The translations under genes were made by a program, and so were the position numbers. A stretch of DNA of 64,000 nucleotides, taken from NCBI GenBank assembly GCA_016521575.1, contig JAEKDP010000010.1:100816-164815 (forward strand). Direction: 5' to 3'. This document shows, piece by piece, positions 50,723 through 60,093 of the stretch; position 1 is the first letter of the stretch; the number at the start of each line of letters is the position of its first letter. Source of the stretch: Rhodobacteraceae bacterium F11138. GTDB lineage: Bacteria > Pseudomonadota > Alphaproteobacteria > Rhodobacterales > Rhodobacteraceae. Under the pieces are notes generated by a model. It had not been told where the DNA came from. It ran no database searches and worked only from the letters and a program-made list of their open reading frames with translations.

Positions 50723-51396
50723 TCGGACGTTTGCGGGGCAGATTGGATTATCGCGGTCAGGATCATGTGCTGATCGACGTTCAGGGGGTCGGGTATATCG
50801 TGCATTGCTCTGAGCGTACCCTGGCCGCCTTGCCCGGCGCGGGGCAGGCGGTATCGCTGTACACGGACCTGCTGGTGCGCGAGGATCTGATGCAGCTGTT
50901 CGGCTTTACCAGTCTGATCGAAAAGGAATGGCACCGCCTGCTGATGAGCGTGCAGGGAATTGGAGCCAAGGCGTCTCTGGCCATTCTCGGTGCCCTGGGG
51001 GCAGAGGGTGTGGGGCGCGCCATTGCCCTGGGCGACTGGAAAAGCGTCACCGTGGCCAAGGGGGTCGGGCCCAAGACCGCGCAGCGCGTGGTGCTGGATC
51101 TCAAGGACAAGGCGCCCGCTGTGATGGCGATGGGCGGACTGGCTTCGGATGATACGCCGCCGACTGTACCGGATGACGCGGTGATCGAGCCAACCGCCCC
51201 GGCCACCCCGGCGACCCCCGGACCGGTGCGATCCGATCATTCGGCGCAGGCGGATGCGCTGTCGGCCCTGTCCAACCTGGGCTATGGTCCCGGCGACGCG
51301 GCGGCGGCGGTGGCCGAAGCAGCCGGTGAGCTGCCGGGGGCCAGCGAGGCCGATCTGATCCGCGCCGCCCTGAAACGCCTGGCGCCCAAGGAATGA
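50719..51396 (+). CDS. ruvA: Holliday junction branch-migration protein RuvA
   Basis: This 225-residue subunit binds the four-way junction and recruits RuvB. Domain I starts [20 protein letters not shown]; helix-hairpin-helix motifs lie in [20 protein letters not shown] and [21 protein letters not shown] Pro/Ala/Thr-rich linker leads to the C-terminal RuvB-binding domain with [20 protein letters not shown]. The family is usually about 200-220 residues, so the linker is slightly long. It is coupled to ruvC. Confidence 0.97.
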   Translation: MIGRLRGRLDYRGQDHVLIDVQGVGYIVHCSERTLAALPGAGQAVSLYTDLLVREDLMQLFGFTSLIEKEWHRLLMSVQGIGAKASLAILGALGAEGVGRAIALGDWKSVTVAKGVGPKTAQRVVLDLKDKAPAVMAMGGLASDDTPPTVPDDAVIEPTAPATPATPGPVRSDHSAQADALSALSNLGYGPGDAAAAVAEAAGELPGASEADLIRAALKRLAPKE

Positions 51397-51436
51397 GCCC
51401 GCGTGACCGAACAGACCGCCGCCACGGAGACCCGGC

Positions 51437-52462
51437 ATGATCGAGAGCGATCCGACCATACGCCCCGAGCCGCTGCCCGAAGACAATGACCGTGCGCTGC
51501 GCCCGCAGGGGCTGGACGAATTTATCGGGCAGGCCGAGGCGCGCGCCAATCTCAAGATTTTCATCGAAAGCGCGCGGCGTCGGGGCGAGGCAATGGATCA
51601 CACCCTGTTTCATGGCCCGCCCGGTCTGGGCAAGACCACGCTGGCGCAGATCATGGCGCGCGAATTGGGGGTCAATTTCCGGATGACCAGCGGCCCTGTG
51701 CTGGCCAAGGCCGGGGATCTGGCGGCGATCCTGACCAATCTGGAAGCACGCGATGTACTGTTCATCGACGAAATCCACAGGCTGAATCCGTCGGTCGAAG
51801 AAGTGCTGTATCCGGCGCTGGAAGATTTCGAACTGGATCTGGTGATCGGCGAGGGGCCGGCGGCGCGCACGGTACGGATCGAACTGCAGCCCTTTACGCT
51901 GGTGGGGGCGACGACACGCATGGGGTTGCTGACCACGCCGCTGCGCGACCGATTCGGAATTCCGACACGGCTGCAATTCTATACCGTGGATGAGCTGCAT
52001 CAGATCGTCACCCGCAATGCGCGCATGTTGGGAACACCCGCGGACGCCGAAGGCGCGCGCGAGATTGCACGCCGCGCCCGTGGAACGCCGCGGATCGCCG
52101 GGCGCCTGTTGCGCCGGGTGGTGGATTTTGCCGTGGTTGAAGGCGATGGTACGATCAACCAGCCGCTTGCCGATGGTGCCCTGACCCGGCTGGGGGTCGA
52201 TCATCTGGGGCTGGACGGGGCCGACAGGCGATACCTGCGCCTGATCGCGGAAAATTACATGGGCGGCCCGGTCGGAATCGAAACCCTGTCCGCCGCCCTC
52301 AGCGAAAGCCGCGATTCCCTGGAAGACGTCATCGAACCCTTCCTGTTGCAACAGGGGCTGATCCAACGCACACCGCGCGGCCGGATGCTGGCCCACAAAG
52401 CCTGGGATCATCTTGGCCTGGCGGCCCCGACGCGTTCTGATCAGACGGATTTGTTCGACTGA
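51437..52462 (+). CDS. ruvB: Holliday junction branch-migration ATPase RuvB
   Basis: This 341-residue AAA+ helicase drives branch migration. Walker [10 protein letters not shown] is at 60-68, Walker B in [11 protein letters not shown] at about 107-117, sensor 1 in [20 protein letters not shown], and the C-terminal winged helix ends with [20 protein letters not shown]. The 40-base gap after ruvA contains a GTG-starting ORF out of frame. Standard length. Confidence 0.98.
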   Translation: MIESDPTIRPEPLPEDNDRALRPQGLDEFIGQAEARANLKIFIESARRRGEAMDHTLFHGPPGLGKTTLAQIMARELGVNFRMTSGPVLAKAGDLAAILTNLEARDVLFIDEIHRLNPSVEEVLYPALEDFELDLVIGEGPAARTVRIELQPFTLVGATTRMGLLTTPLRDRFGIPTRLQFYTVDELHQIVTRNARMLGTPADAEGAREIARRARGTPRIAGRLLRRVVDFAVVEGDGTINQPLADGALTRLGVDHLGLDGADRRYLRLIAENYMGGPVGIETLSAALSESRDSLEDVIEPFLLQQGLIQRTPRGRMLAHKAWDHLGLAAPTRSDQTDLFD

Positions 52463-52581
52463 AATCGCCGACGTCAGGACGCTGCGCCTGCGGCGCGTGT
52501 TTCGCCTGACATCCCCGGATCGGTTGAGCTGCCCTGCGCGACGCGATAAGGCGGGGCAAACGCAGCCAGGGACCCAAAGCC

Positions 52582-53205
52582 ATGACACCGGATGAAATCG
52601 AACCCCTGTTTACCCGCGGCGACGGATCCTATCTGTTCGCGCGCTGGGGGCGGCCCATCGTGCCGATCGTGTTCGGTGTCGAGGATCAGACCCTGCCGGT
52701 GATCAAAGGCGCGTTCGAGGCGGTGTGCACCCTGGCCGGACATCAGATGGCGGAAACCGACCCTGAACTGGGCAGCAACTGCATGGTGTTTTTCTGCCGC
52801 GATTGGGATGAATTGCGCCATGTCCCCGATCTGGATCGGCTGGTGCCTGAACTTGCCACTCTTGTGGACCGGCTCGAAGCGGCCAAGGCCAATCAATACC
52901 GCCTGTTTCGGTTCGATCCGGACGGAGCCATCCGGGCGGCGTTCATCTTTCTGCGCATGGATGTGCAAATGGCAGAGCTGCCGGCGGAAACCCTGATGCT
53001 GGGGCAGGTGGTCCAGACGATCCTGCTGTGGTCGGACAACGCCTTTGCCCGCCGCTCGCCGCTGGCTGCGGTGCAGGATACGGTGGTGTTGCGCCCGGAA
53101 ATTGCCGGGCTGATCCGGGCGGGATACGATCCGGCCCTGCCATCCACCGCATCGGATGCGTCCCATGCGCTGCGCCTGTCCGCACGGTTGACAGCCGCGC
53201 AATGA
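52582..53205 (+). CDS. Conserved hypothetical protein between ruvB and ybgC
   Basis: This 207-residue cytosolic-looking protein has no signal peptide and no membrane helix. It contains SYLFARWGRPIVPIVFGVED, GSNCMVFFCRDWDELRHVPD and AAFIFLRMDVQMAELPAETL. I believe it is a conserved uncharacterised family present at this position in many Rhodobacteraceae genomes, but I cannot name it. Its placement between ruvCAB and the tol-pal cluster is the main functional hint. Confidence 0.8.
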   Translation: MTPDEIEPLFTRGDGSYLFARWGRPIVPIVFGVEDQTLPVIKGAFEAVCTLAGHQMAETDPELGSNCMVFFCRDWDELRHVPDLDRLVPELATLVDRLEAAKANQYRLFRFDPDGAIRAAFIFLRMDVQMAELPAETLMLGQVVQTILLWSDNAFARRSPLAAVQDTVVLRPEIAGLIRAGYDPALPSTASDASHALRLSARLTAAQ

Positions 53206-53291
53206 GCAACCGGCGCGTACCGCACCGGTCCGGCGGCTTTGATGCGGGTTTCACCGTTGCCGGACCGGCGCGCGCGGCTTAGAACACCGGC

Positions 53292-53687
53292 ATGGAACAG
53301 CCCAATCATCTCTTTCCGGTTCGCGTCTATTACGAAGACACCGACATGGGCGGGATCGTCTATCACGCCAACTACCTGCGCTATATCGAACGCGCGCGCA
53401 GCGAATGGGTGCGCCAGCTGGGCAATGACCAGAACGCGATGCGTGACGCCGGATTGGTCTGGGTGGTGCGCAGGATCGAGGCGGATTACCTGGCGACGGC
53501 CCGTTTCGAGGATGAGCTGGTGGTGCGAACCAGCATCCATCGGTTGACGCCGGCGCGTCTGGTGATGGATCAGGTCGTGACGCGAGACGACACCGAACTC
53601 TTTCGCGCGCGGGTCACGGCGGTCTGCATGACGCTGTCCGGCCAACCGGTCCGGCTGCCAGCGGAGATTCGCGCATTGTTGTCATGA
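53292..53687 (+). CDS. ybgC: Tol-Pal-associated acyl-CoA thioesterase YbgC
   Basis: This 131-residue hotdog-fold thioesterase has the N-terminal FPVRVYYEDTDMGGIVYHAN, where the first Asp and the YHANY motif form the active site, then RYIERARSEWVRQLG. YbgC acts on short-chain or ACP-linked acyl groups and is the usual first gene of tol-pal. It lies 105 bases before tolQ, with a good sigma70 promoter in the gap, so tolQRAB-pal may be transcribed separately. Confidence 0.95.
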   Translation: MEQPNHLFPVRVYYEDTDMGGIVYHANYLRYIERARSEWVRQLGNDQNAMRDAGLVWVVRRIEADYLATARFEDELVVRTSIHRLTPARLVMDQVVTRDDTELFRARVTAVCMTLSGQPVRLPAEIRALLS

Positions 53688-53710
53688 TCCGATTGTGATC
53701 GGCGGATATG

Positions 53711-53740
53711 TTGGCATTCGGTGGTGATCTGCGGTAGAAT
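53711..53740 (+). promoter_or_regulatory. Sigma70 promoter of the tolQ operon
   Basis: TTGGCA (53711-53716), 18 bases, TAGAAT (53735-53740): close to consensus at both hexamers. An inverted repeat CCGAT-TGTG-ATCGG (53689-53702) lies eight bases before the -35. Confidence 0.65.
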
Positions 53741-53792
53741 CGCCGCAATCATATAGACCGCACCCAAGCGGCCATAGGCAAAGAGCAGGCAA

Positions 53793-54488
53793 ATGGAAGC
53801 AGAAACCCTGGCGCTGGCACAGGAGATTGATTTCTCGTTGTGGGGCCTTTTCGCGCGCGCAACCTTTACCGTCAAACTGGTGATGGTGATGTTGATTGTG
53901 GCCTCGTTCTGGTCGTGGTCGATCATCATCCAGAAGCTGATCGCGTATCGTTCGGCCCGCGCCGAGGCCCAGGTATTTGACCGTGCCTTCTGGTCGGGCG
54001 AGCCCCTGGACGGGTTGTTCGAAGAGATCGGACCGCAGCCCGACGGCAGTTCGCAAAAGATCTTTGCCGCCGGCATGACCGAATGGCGGCGCAGCCATCG
54101 CCAGGATGGCGGTTTGATCGCAGGGGCGCAGTCGCGCATCGACCGCAGCATGGACGTGGCGATCAACAAGGAAGCCGAGGATTTGCAGAAAGGACTGTCC
54201 GTGCTGGCCACGATCGGGTCGACCGCGCCGTTTGTAGGGTTGTTCGGCACTGTGATGGGCATCATGAACGCGTTCATCGAGATCGCCGAGCAGCAGAACA
54301 CCAACCTGGCCGTGGTGGCACCGGGCATCGCCGAGGCGCTGCTGGCCACCGGGTTGGGCTTGCTGGCGGCCATTCCGGCGGTGATCTTCTACAACAAGCT
54401 GAGCGCGGACAGTGACCGGATCGTCGCGGGGTACGAAGCCTTCGCCGATGAATTCGCGACGATTCTGTCGCGTCAGCTGGACAGCTGA
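53793..54488 (+). CDS. tolQ: Tol-Pal system proton-channel subunit TolQ
   Basis: This 231-residue inner-membrane protein has three transmembrane helices (about residues 20-42, 133-155 and 170-195). LATIGSTAPFVGLFGTVMGI and GIAEALLATGLGLLAAIPAV line the proton path with TolR. It powers outer-membrane constriction at division. The ATG starts MEAETLALAQEIDFSLWGLF. A strong upstream promoter makes it the first gene of the tolQRAB-pal-cpoB unit. Confidence 0.97.
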   Translation: MEAETLALAQEIDFSLWGLFARATFTVKLVMVMLIVASFWSWSIIIQKLIAYRSARAEAQVFDRAFWSGEPLDGLFEEIGPQPDGSSQKIFAAGMTEWRRSHRQDGGLIAGAQSRIDRSMDVAINKEAEDLQKGLSVLATIGSTAPFVGLFGTVMGIMNAFIEIAEQQNTNLAVVAPGIAEALLATGLGLLAAIPAVIFYNKLSADSDRIVAGYEAFADEFATILSRQLDS

Positions 54489-54491
54489 ACG

Positions 54492-54965
54492 ATGGGTGCG
54501 GCGGTTCAGCAGGCAGATCGGGGCGGACGCCGGCGGCGGCGTGGCCAGGGGCGCACGCGTCCCATGGCCGAAATCAATGTCACGCCCTTTGTCGACGTGA
54601 TGCTGGTGCTGCTGATCATCTTCATGGTCGCGGCACCTCTGCTGACCGTGGGGGTTCCGGTCGAGTTGCCCAAGACCGCGGCCAATGCCTTGCCGGCGGC
54701 ATCCGAAGAGCCGCTGACCGTGACCATCACCGCAACGGGCGAAATCCAGATCCAGACCACGCCAACCGAGCGCGGAGAACTGATCGGCAAGCTGCGCGCG
54801 ATTGCGGCTGAACGGGATACCGACCGTGTGTTCTTGCGCGCCGATGGGTCGATCCCCTATGAATCGGTGATGCAGGTGATGGGGGCGATGAACGCGGGTG
54901 GGTTTTCCAATGTGGGTCTGGTGACGGATGTCGGCGGACCGGCCCTGAACAGCGACGGTCAGTGA
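54492..54965 (+). CDS. tolR: Tol-Pal system subunit TolR
   Basis: This 157-residue ExbD/TolR protein has a basic cytosolic N-terminus (GRRRRRGQGRTR), then MAEINVTPFVDVMLVLLIIF, where Asp35 is the conserved proton-carrying aspartate in the single membrane helix. A periplasmic domain with ERDTDRVFLRADGSIPYESV follows. It is three bases after tolQ, typical of tightly coupled translation. Confidence 0.97.
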   Translation: MGAAVQQADRGGRRRRRGQGRTRPMAEINVTPFVDVMLVLLIIFMVAAPLLTVGVPVELPKTAANALPAASEEPLTVTITATGEIQIQTTPTERGELIGKLRAIAAERDTDRVFLRADGSIPYESVMQVMGAMNAGGFSNVGLVTDVGGPALNSDGQ

Positions 54966-54974
54966 GGCGACGGT

Positions 54975-55997
54975 TTGCAAACCGGCACCAAAATCTCGGG
55001 TGGCGCTCATATGGCGCTGATCGCTGTGGCGGTGTTCGGCGGGGCGTTCCGCAGCGAACCCTTGCCATTTGAGGTGCATGAGGTGTCGGTGATTTCGGCA
55101 CAGGACTATGCGGCGCTAAGCACGCCGCGCCCACCGGCCCGCGAAGAGCCCGATCCGGAACCGGCATCTGTACCCGCCCCGGAACCTGAACCTGATCCTG
55201 AACCCGAGCCCGCGCCGGAACCGGTCCTGCCCGAGCCCGTCGTCGAACCCGCCGAGCCGGAAGCAGAACAAGACCCGGCACCCGTCGTCGCGCCGGAACC
55301 GCCTGCGATTCGTCCTGTCGAACGGGTAGCGCCGGAACCTGTACAGACCCCGTCCGAAGAGGCCCAGCCGGATGTTGTGGAACAGCCCGAGGTGGTGCTG
55401 GACCAGGGTGCGGATGAACCGCGCGAACAGCAACAGGCAACAGCCCCCGAAGCGGCGGTCGACCGCATCGTCACCGAAGCCGAGCAGACCGATGCCCTGG
55501 CGCCGTTGCAATCGCCGCGCCCTCCCCGGGTGCGCCCCGAGCGCCCCCGGCCCGTCGCCACGCCCCCCGAACCGGAGACTCCGGCGCCTGCACCGGACAC
55601 GTCGGAAGCGGTCAACGCCGCCCTGACCGAGGCGCTGGGTGGTGGCGATCCTGTATCCGATGCGCCGTCGGGGCCGCCGTTGACATCCGGTGAAAAGGAC
55701 GGGTTGCGTGTCGCGGTATCGCGTTGCTGGAACGTGGGCTCGCTGTCGTCGGATGCGTTGAATACCACGGTGGTGGTTGCGGTGTCGCTGACGCAGGATG
55801 GCAAGCCGATTGCCGATTCGATCCGCATGACCTCCAGTTCGGGGGGCAATGACGGGTCCGCGCGGGACGCGTTCGGCGCGGCGCGGCGCGCGATTATCCG
55901 CTGCGGATCCAGCGGATTTGACCTGCCGGCCGAGAAATATGGACAATGGCGTGAAATCGAGATGACATTCAATCCCGAAAGGATGCGGATCAAATGA
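54975..55997 (+). CDS. tolA: TolA-like protein (cell envelope integrity / TonB-like)
   Basis: This 340-residue protein has a short N-terminal membrane anchor ([17 protein letters not shown]), a long Pro/Glu/Ala-rich periplasmic spacer (about residues 48-190) with many PEPEP-type stretches, and a C-terminal domain (about 235-340) containing [20 protein letters not shown]. It corresponds to TolA by position and layout; the spacer is proline-rich rather than the Ala/Lys helix of enterobacteria. I take TTG at 54975 as start because GAGG lies nearby upstream and nothing else fits. Its stop overlaps tolB. Confidence 0.88.
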   Translation: MQTGTKISGGAHMALIAVAVFGGAFRSEPLPFEVHEVSVISAQDYAALSTPRPPAREEPDPEPASVPAPEPEPDPEPEPAPEPVLPEPVVEPAEPEAEQDPAPVVAPEPPAIRPVERVAPEPVQTPSEEAQPDVVEQPEVVLDQGADEPREQQQATAPEAAVDRIVTEAEQTDALAPLQSPRPPRVRPERPRPVATPPEPETPAPAPDTSEAVNAALTEALGGGDPVSDAPSGPPLTSGEKDGLRVAVSRCWNVGSLSSDALNTTVVVAVSLTQDGKPIADSIRMTSSSGGNDGSARDAFGAARRAIIRCGSSGFDLPAEKYGQWREIEMTFNPERMRIK

Positions 55998-57313
55998 TCA
56001 GAATTCTGACCGGCCTGCTGATTGCTGCGGCCCTGTTTCCGGCCTCTTTGATGGCTCAGGATGGCCCATTGCGGATCGAGATAACCGAAGGCGTCATCGA
56101 ACCGCTTCCCTTCGCGGTGCCCGGTTTCGTGCCGGACACGCCAGAAGCGGCGGATACCGCGCGCCAGCTGACCCAGGTGATTGCCGCCGATCTGACCGGC
56201 ACCGGGCTGTTCAGGGAAATCCCGTCCAGCGCCTATATCAGCCAGATCACTGATTTCGCCGCACCGGTTCAATATGCGGACTGGAAAGCGGTCAATGCCC
56301 AGGCGCTGATTACCGGTGCGGTCGGCGTGTCCGGTGGCAAATTGACAGTCCGGTTTCGGGTCTATGACGTGTTTTCCGGGGCGGAGCTGGGGAATGGGTT
56401 GCAGTTCGCAGGCGGCATCGATGGCTGGCGGCGCATGGCGCACAAGGTTGCGGACGCAGTCTATAGCCGCATCACCGGCGAAGGCGGATATTTCGACAGC
56501 CGGGTGGTTTTCGTGTCCGAAAGCGGCCCCAAGAACGACCGCCGCAAACGTCTGGCGATCATGGATTATGACGGCGCCAACGTGCAGTATCTGACCGACA
56601 GCTCTTCGATTGTGCTGGCGCCGCGATTTTCGCCCACAGGTGACCGGGTCCTGTACACCAGCTATGAAAGCGGCTTTCCGCGGATCTACGTTCTGGACGT
56701 GGGCAATGTGAAACGCCGCGTTCTGCAACAGACCGACGGCACGATGAGCTTCGCACCCAGGTTTGCGCCGGACGGTCGAACCGTGTTGTTTTCGCTGGAG
56801 CAGGGCGGGAATACGGATCTCTACGCGCTGGAAATCGCCAGCGGACGCCAGACCCGGCTGACCAATGCGCCGTCGATCGAAACCGCCCCCAGTTTTTCGC
56901 CCGATGGTAAAAGGATCGTGTTCGAAAGCGACCGATCCGGGTCACCGCAGCTGTATGTGATGCGCGCCAGCGGCGGCGAGGCAAATCGCATCAGTTTCGG
57001 GCAGGGACGCTATGGCACGCCGGTCTGGTCGCCACGCGGGGATCTGATCGCATTCACCAAGCAGAACAAGGGCCGGTTTCATATCGGCGTGATGCGTGTG
57101 GACGGCAGCGAAGAGCGGCTGTTGACCGCGTCTTTTCTGGATGAGGGGCCGACCTGGGCGCCGAACGGGCGGGTGATCATGTTCACGCGCGAAACCCAGG
57201 GCGAAGGCGGGCGTGCTTCGCTGTATTCGGTCGACATCACCGGGCGCAACCTGAAACCGGTGCGCACGCCCGATGGCTCGTCGGACCCGTCCTGGTCCCC
57301 GTTGCAGAATTGA
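55994..57313 (+). CDS. tolB: Tol-Pal system beta-propeller protein TolB
   Basis: This 439-residue periplasmic protein has a signal peptide (about 1-22, ...ASLMAQ), an N-terminal alpha/beta domain and then a six-bladed propeller with repeats such as [38 protein letters not shown] and [19 protein letters not shown]. It interacts with Pal in the outer membrane. It overlaps tolA by four bases. Confidence 0.97.
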   Translation: MIRILTGLLIAAALFPASLMAQDGPLRIEITEGVIEPLPFAVPGFVPDTPEAADTARQLTQVIAADLTGTGLFREIPSSAYISQITDFAAPVQYADWKAVNAQALITGAVGVSGGKLTVRFRVYDVFSGAELGNGLQFAGGIDGWRRMAHKVADAVYSRITGEGGYFDSRVVFVSESGPKNDRRKRLAIMDYDGANVQYLTDSSSIVLAPRFSPTGDRVLYTSYESGFPRIYVLDVGNVKRRVLQQTDGTMSFAPRFAPDGRTVLFSLEQGGNTDLYALEIASGRQTRLTNAPSIETAPSFSPDGKRIVFESDRSGSPQLYVMRASGGEANRISFGQGRYGTPVWSPRGDLIAFTKQNKGRFHIGVMRVDGSEERLLTASFLDEGPTWAPNGRVIMFTRETQGEGGRASLYSVDITGRNLKPVRTPDGSSDPSWSPLQN

Positions 57314-57410
57314 TGCGGCCCGGCGCACGTTCACAAGCCGGGCAGGCTGTGATAGAAAATGAACAAGTGGCAGAAAGTGGTCGACAAGACCGAATGGCGA
57401 GGCATGTGGT

Positions 57411-57917
57411 ATGAAATTGGTGAATAAACTCCTGATGGCGGGGGCAGTTCTGGCGCTGGCCGCCTGCAACGATCCCTCCGGCCTGGGTGGCAGCGATGGG
57501 GCTTCGGCAGGCGCGGGCGTGATCGGCACGGGGCTGCCGTCCGATCCAACGTCGGTGGCCTATTTTCAGCAGGCGGTCGGTGACCGGGTGTTGTTTGCGG
57601 TGGATCAGTCGACAATCTCGACCCAGAACCAGACCGTTCTGGACGGGCAGGCCCAGTGGCTGAAGGCAAATTCCGATTTCAATGCGGTGATCGAGGGACA
57701 CGCCGACGAACAGGGCACGCGCGAATACAACCTGGCATTGGGCGCGCGGCGCGCCAACGCGGTACGGGAATACCTGATCTCGCGCGGGGTGGCGGCCGAC
57801 CGGCTGAAAACCGTCAGCTATGGCAAGGAACGTCCCATCGAGATTTGCAGCGAAGAGGCCTGTTATGAACGCAACCGTCGCGCGGTGACGGTGCTGTCCT
57901 CGGGTCTGACCGGCTGA
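57411..57917 (+). CDS. pal: Peptidoglycan-associated lipoprotein Pal
   Basis: This 168-residue outer-membrane lipoprotein has a signal peptide with lipobox LAAC (Cys19) and a C-terminal OmpA-like domain (from about residue 55). NSDFNAVIEGHADEQGTREY binds meso-diaminopimelate, followed by LGARRANAVREYLISRGV and ERNRRAVTVL. It links TolB and the outer membrane to peptidoglycan. The 97-base gap after tolB holds an overlapping 22-codon ORF at 57359-57427 (see findings). Confidence 0.97.
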   Translation: MKLVNKLLMAGAVLALAACNDPSGLGGSDGASAGAGVIGTGLPSDPTSVAYFQQAVGDRVLFAVDQSTISTQNQTVLDGQAQWLKANSDFNAVIEGHADEQGTREYNLALGARRANAVREYLISRGVAADRLKTVSYGKERPIEICSEEACYERNRRAVTVLSSGLTG

Positions 57918-57918
57918 G

Positions 57919-58764
57919 ATGATGGGCGTGACCAAACGTTTTGCCGTTGTGGCAGTGGCGGCGCTGTTGTCGCTGCCGCCATCCCTGTCGGAGGCACAGA
58001 ATCAGGAAACCCTGGCGGATATCCGTCAGGAACTGACGGTGCTGTATGTCGAGGTGCAAAAGCTGAAACGTGAATTGTCGACCACCGGAACCGCGGGTGG
58101 ATCCCTGTCCGGGTCCAGTGTGCTGGACAGGGTATCGGCGATCGAGGCTGAACTACAGCGCCTGACCGCGCGGTCCGAACAGTTGGAAAACCGCATCAAC
58201 CGGGTGGTCGAGGATGGCACGAACCGGATCGGAGACCTGGAATTCCGCTTGGTCGAACTGGAAGGCGGCGATGTCGGCACGTTGGGCGAAACCACGACTC
58301 TGGGCGGGCCGGCCGGGGGGGCTGCCGGGGCGGTGGCACCGCCGGCACAGATCCAGCCGGCAGAGGAAACCGGCGAATTGGCAGTGGGCGAAGAGGCCGA
58401 TTTCAAAGCTGCCATGGCTGCGCTGAACGAGGGCGACAATGCGCGCGCGGCCGAATTGTTCGGCCAGTTCAACACCGCCTATCCCGGCAGTCCGCTGGCG
58501 GCGCAGGTGGAATTGAACCGCGGACGTGCGCTGGACGGTATGGGGGACACCCGCGAAGCCGCGCGGGCCTATCTGGCCGGTTTCACCGCCGATACAACCG
58601 GAGATCAGGCCCCGGTCGCCCTGTATGAACTAGGCGCGGCCCTGGGCCGGTTGGGACAGAAGGATCAGGCCTGCGTGACCCTGGGCGAAGTCTCGGCGCG
58701 TTTTCCGGCATCGGATGCGGTGGGTTCGGCGCGCGACGAAATGGACACGCTGGGCTGCTCTTGA
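57919..58764 (+). CDS. cpoB: Cell division coordinator CpoB (YbgF), TPR protein
   Basis: This 281-residue periplasmic protein has a signal peptide (about 1-26), an N-terminal coiled-coil (ETLADIRQELTVLYVEVQKL, then LDRVSAIEAELQRLTARSEQ), a Gly/Pro-rich linker and C-terminal TPR repeats (AAMAALNEGDNARAAELFGQ, then ALYELGAALGRLGQKDQACV). CpoB links PBP1B activity to Tol-driven constriction. It starts one base after the pal stop, and its own stop overlaps the tilS start. Confidence 0.94.
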   Translation: MMGVTKRFAVVAVAALLSLPPSLSEAQNQETLADIRQELTVLYVEVQKLKRELSTTGTAGGSLSGSSVLDRVSAIEAELQRLTARSEQLENRINRVVEDGTNRIGDLEFRLVELEGGDVGTLGETTTLGGPAGGAAGAVAPPAQIQPAEETGELAVGEEADFKAAMAALNEGDNARAAELFGQFNTAYPGSPLAAQVELNRGRALDGMGDTREAARAYLAGFTADTTGDQAPVALYELGAALGRLGQKDQACVTLGEVSARFPASDAVGSARDEMDTLGCS

Positions 58765-60017
58765 GCAGATCGGATGCCGAAATCCTGGCGCATGTCAGGG
58801 CTCGGTTAGGTGGCGACCTTCCGACGACCCGGCTGGGGGTCGCTGTATCCGGCGGGGGCGATTCGGTTGCCCTGATGCATATTCTATCGCGATGTTTCGC
58901 GGAAAAACCTGTGGCGCTGCATATCGCCACGGTGGATCACGGTCTGCGGCCCGAAGCCGCAGCCGAGGCCGAAACCGTGGCCGCAATGGCCCATCGGTTG
59001 GGGCTGCCGCATGACACCCTGCGCTGGGTCGACCGGGATCCCGGCGGCAATTTGCAGGATCAGGCGCGGCAGGCACGATATCGGCTGTTGCGCGATTGGG
59101 CGCGGGGGCTGGCTCTGGACGCGGTGGCGCTGGGACACACGGCGGATGATCAGGCCGAGACCGTCCTGATGCGCCTGGCGCGGTCGTCCGGCGTGGATGG
59201 GTTATCGGCGATGTCCACGCAAAAGACCCTGTTCGGGCTGAATGTCATCCGACCCCTGCTGGATCTCACCCGTGAGGATCTGCGCAGCTATCTGCGGCAA
59301 CAGGGCATGACCTGGATCGAGGATGCCTCCAACGACGATCCCCGTTTCGAACGTGTGCGGGTGCGCGCGGCGCTTGTGCAACTGAACGCGCTGGGATTGA
59401 CCACGCCCGCGCTGGCCGGTGTTGCGGCGAATATGTCCCAGGCCCGCAAGGCATTGGATCATGGCGCGTATCAGGCTGCTGGCGATGTCTTGCGGATGGA
59501 TGGCGGCGATATCGTTCTGGATGCCGAAGGGTTCCGGGATCTGCCGCGGGAAACCGCCCGGCGCATTCTGGTGCGGGGACTGATCTGGATCGGCGGCGGC
59601 GCTCATCCGCCGCGCCGCGCCGCCACGCAGCATGCGCTGAACGCGATTCGCAATGGGCGCGAAATGACCCTGGCGGGATGCAGGATTCTGTGCCAGCGCG
59701 GTACGATCCGCTTGTGCCGTGAATACGCGGCGGTGCGTCGGATGCGGGTTGCGTCAAGCGAATGCTGGGATGGCAGATGGCACGCGCTTGGAAACAGCGG
59801 GCAGGGGATCGAACTGGCCGCGCTGGGGGCCAGCGGATTGATGCAATGTCCCGATTGGCGCGCGACCGGCCGCCCCCGCGCCGCGCTGATGGCGACACCG
59901 GGGCTGTGGCACAACGACAGGCTGATTGCCGCGCCAACGGCCGGATGGCCGCAGGGATGGGCGTTGCAGATCGATTGCGGCAGGGGCACATTCCGTTCAT
60001 CGCTATTATCGCATTGA
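58761..60017 (+). CDS. tilS: tRNA(Ile)-lysidine synthase
   Basis: This 418-residue N-type ATP pyrophosphatase converts C34 of tRNA-Ile(CAU) to lysidine, allowing AUA decoding. The PP-loop [12 protein letters not shown] starts at about residue 29, and the conserved [20 protein letters not shown] and [19 protein letters not shown] segments follow. TTG at 58761 overlaps the cpoB stop (TTGA) and is the likely start. It is notable that a gene for decoding a rare Ile codon lies in the same window as ileS, but they are 15 kb apart. Confidence 0.94.
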   Translation: MSRSDAEILAHVRARLGGDLPTTRLGVAVSGGGDSVALMHILSRCFAEKPVALHIATVDHGLRPEAAAEAETVAAMAHRLGLPHDTLRWVDRDPGGNLQDQARQARYRLLRDWARGLALDAVALGHTADDQAETVLMRLARSSGVDGLSAMSTQKTLFGLNVIRPLLDLTREDLRSYLRQQGMTWIEDASNDDPRFERVRVRAALVQLNALGLTTPALAGVAANMSQARKALDHGAYQAAGDVLRMDGGDIVLDAEGFRDLPRETARRILVRGLIWIGGGAHPPRRAATQHALNAIRNGREMTLAGCRILCQRGTIRLCREYAAVRRMRVASSECWDGRWHALGNSGQGIELAALGASGLMQCPDWRATGRPRAALMATPGLWHNDRLIAAPTAGWPQGWALQIDCGRGTFRSSLLSH

Positions 60018-60052
60018 ACCTGCGCGTTTCCTCTCTATTTTAGGAGGTAAGC

Positions 60053-60074
60053 GGGCCGCACCTGTATGCGGCCC
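60053..60074 (+). promoter_or_regulatory. Hairpin between two Shine-Dalgarno-like sequences before ftsH
   Basis: GGGCCGCA (60053-60060) pairs perfectly with TGCGGCCC (60067-60074). TTTTAGGAGG lies just upstream (about 60038-60047) and ATTTAGGAGA just downstream (about 60078-60087); only the second is followed by a start codon, TTG at 60094. Confidence 0.5.
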
Positions 60075-60093
60075 TGTATTTAGGAGAGCTCCC

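Noticed and set aside
55106..56728. Open frame opposite tolA and tolB with Ser/Gly-rich repeats that look like a surface protein
   Set aside because: The repeats are the reverse complement of the Pro/Glu-rich TolA spacer, not an independent gene.
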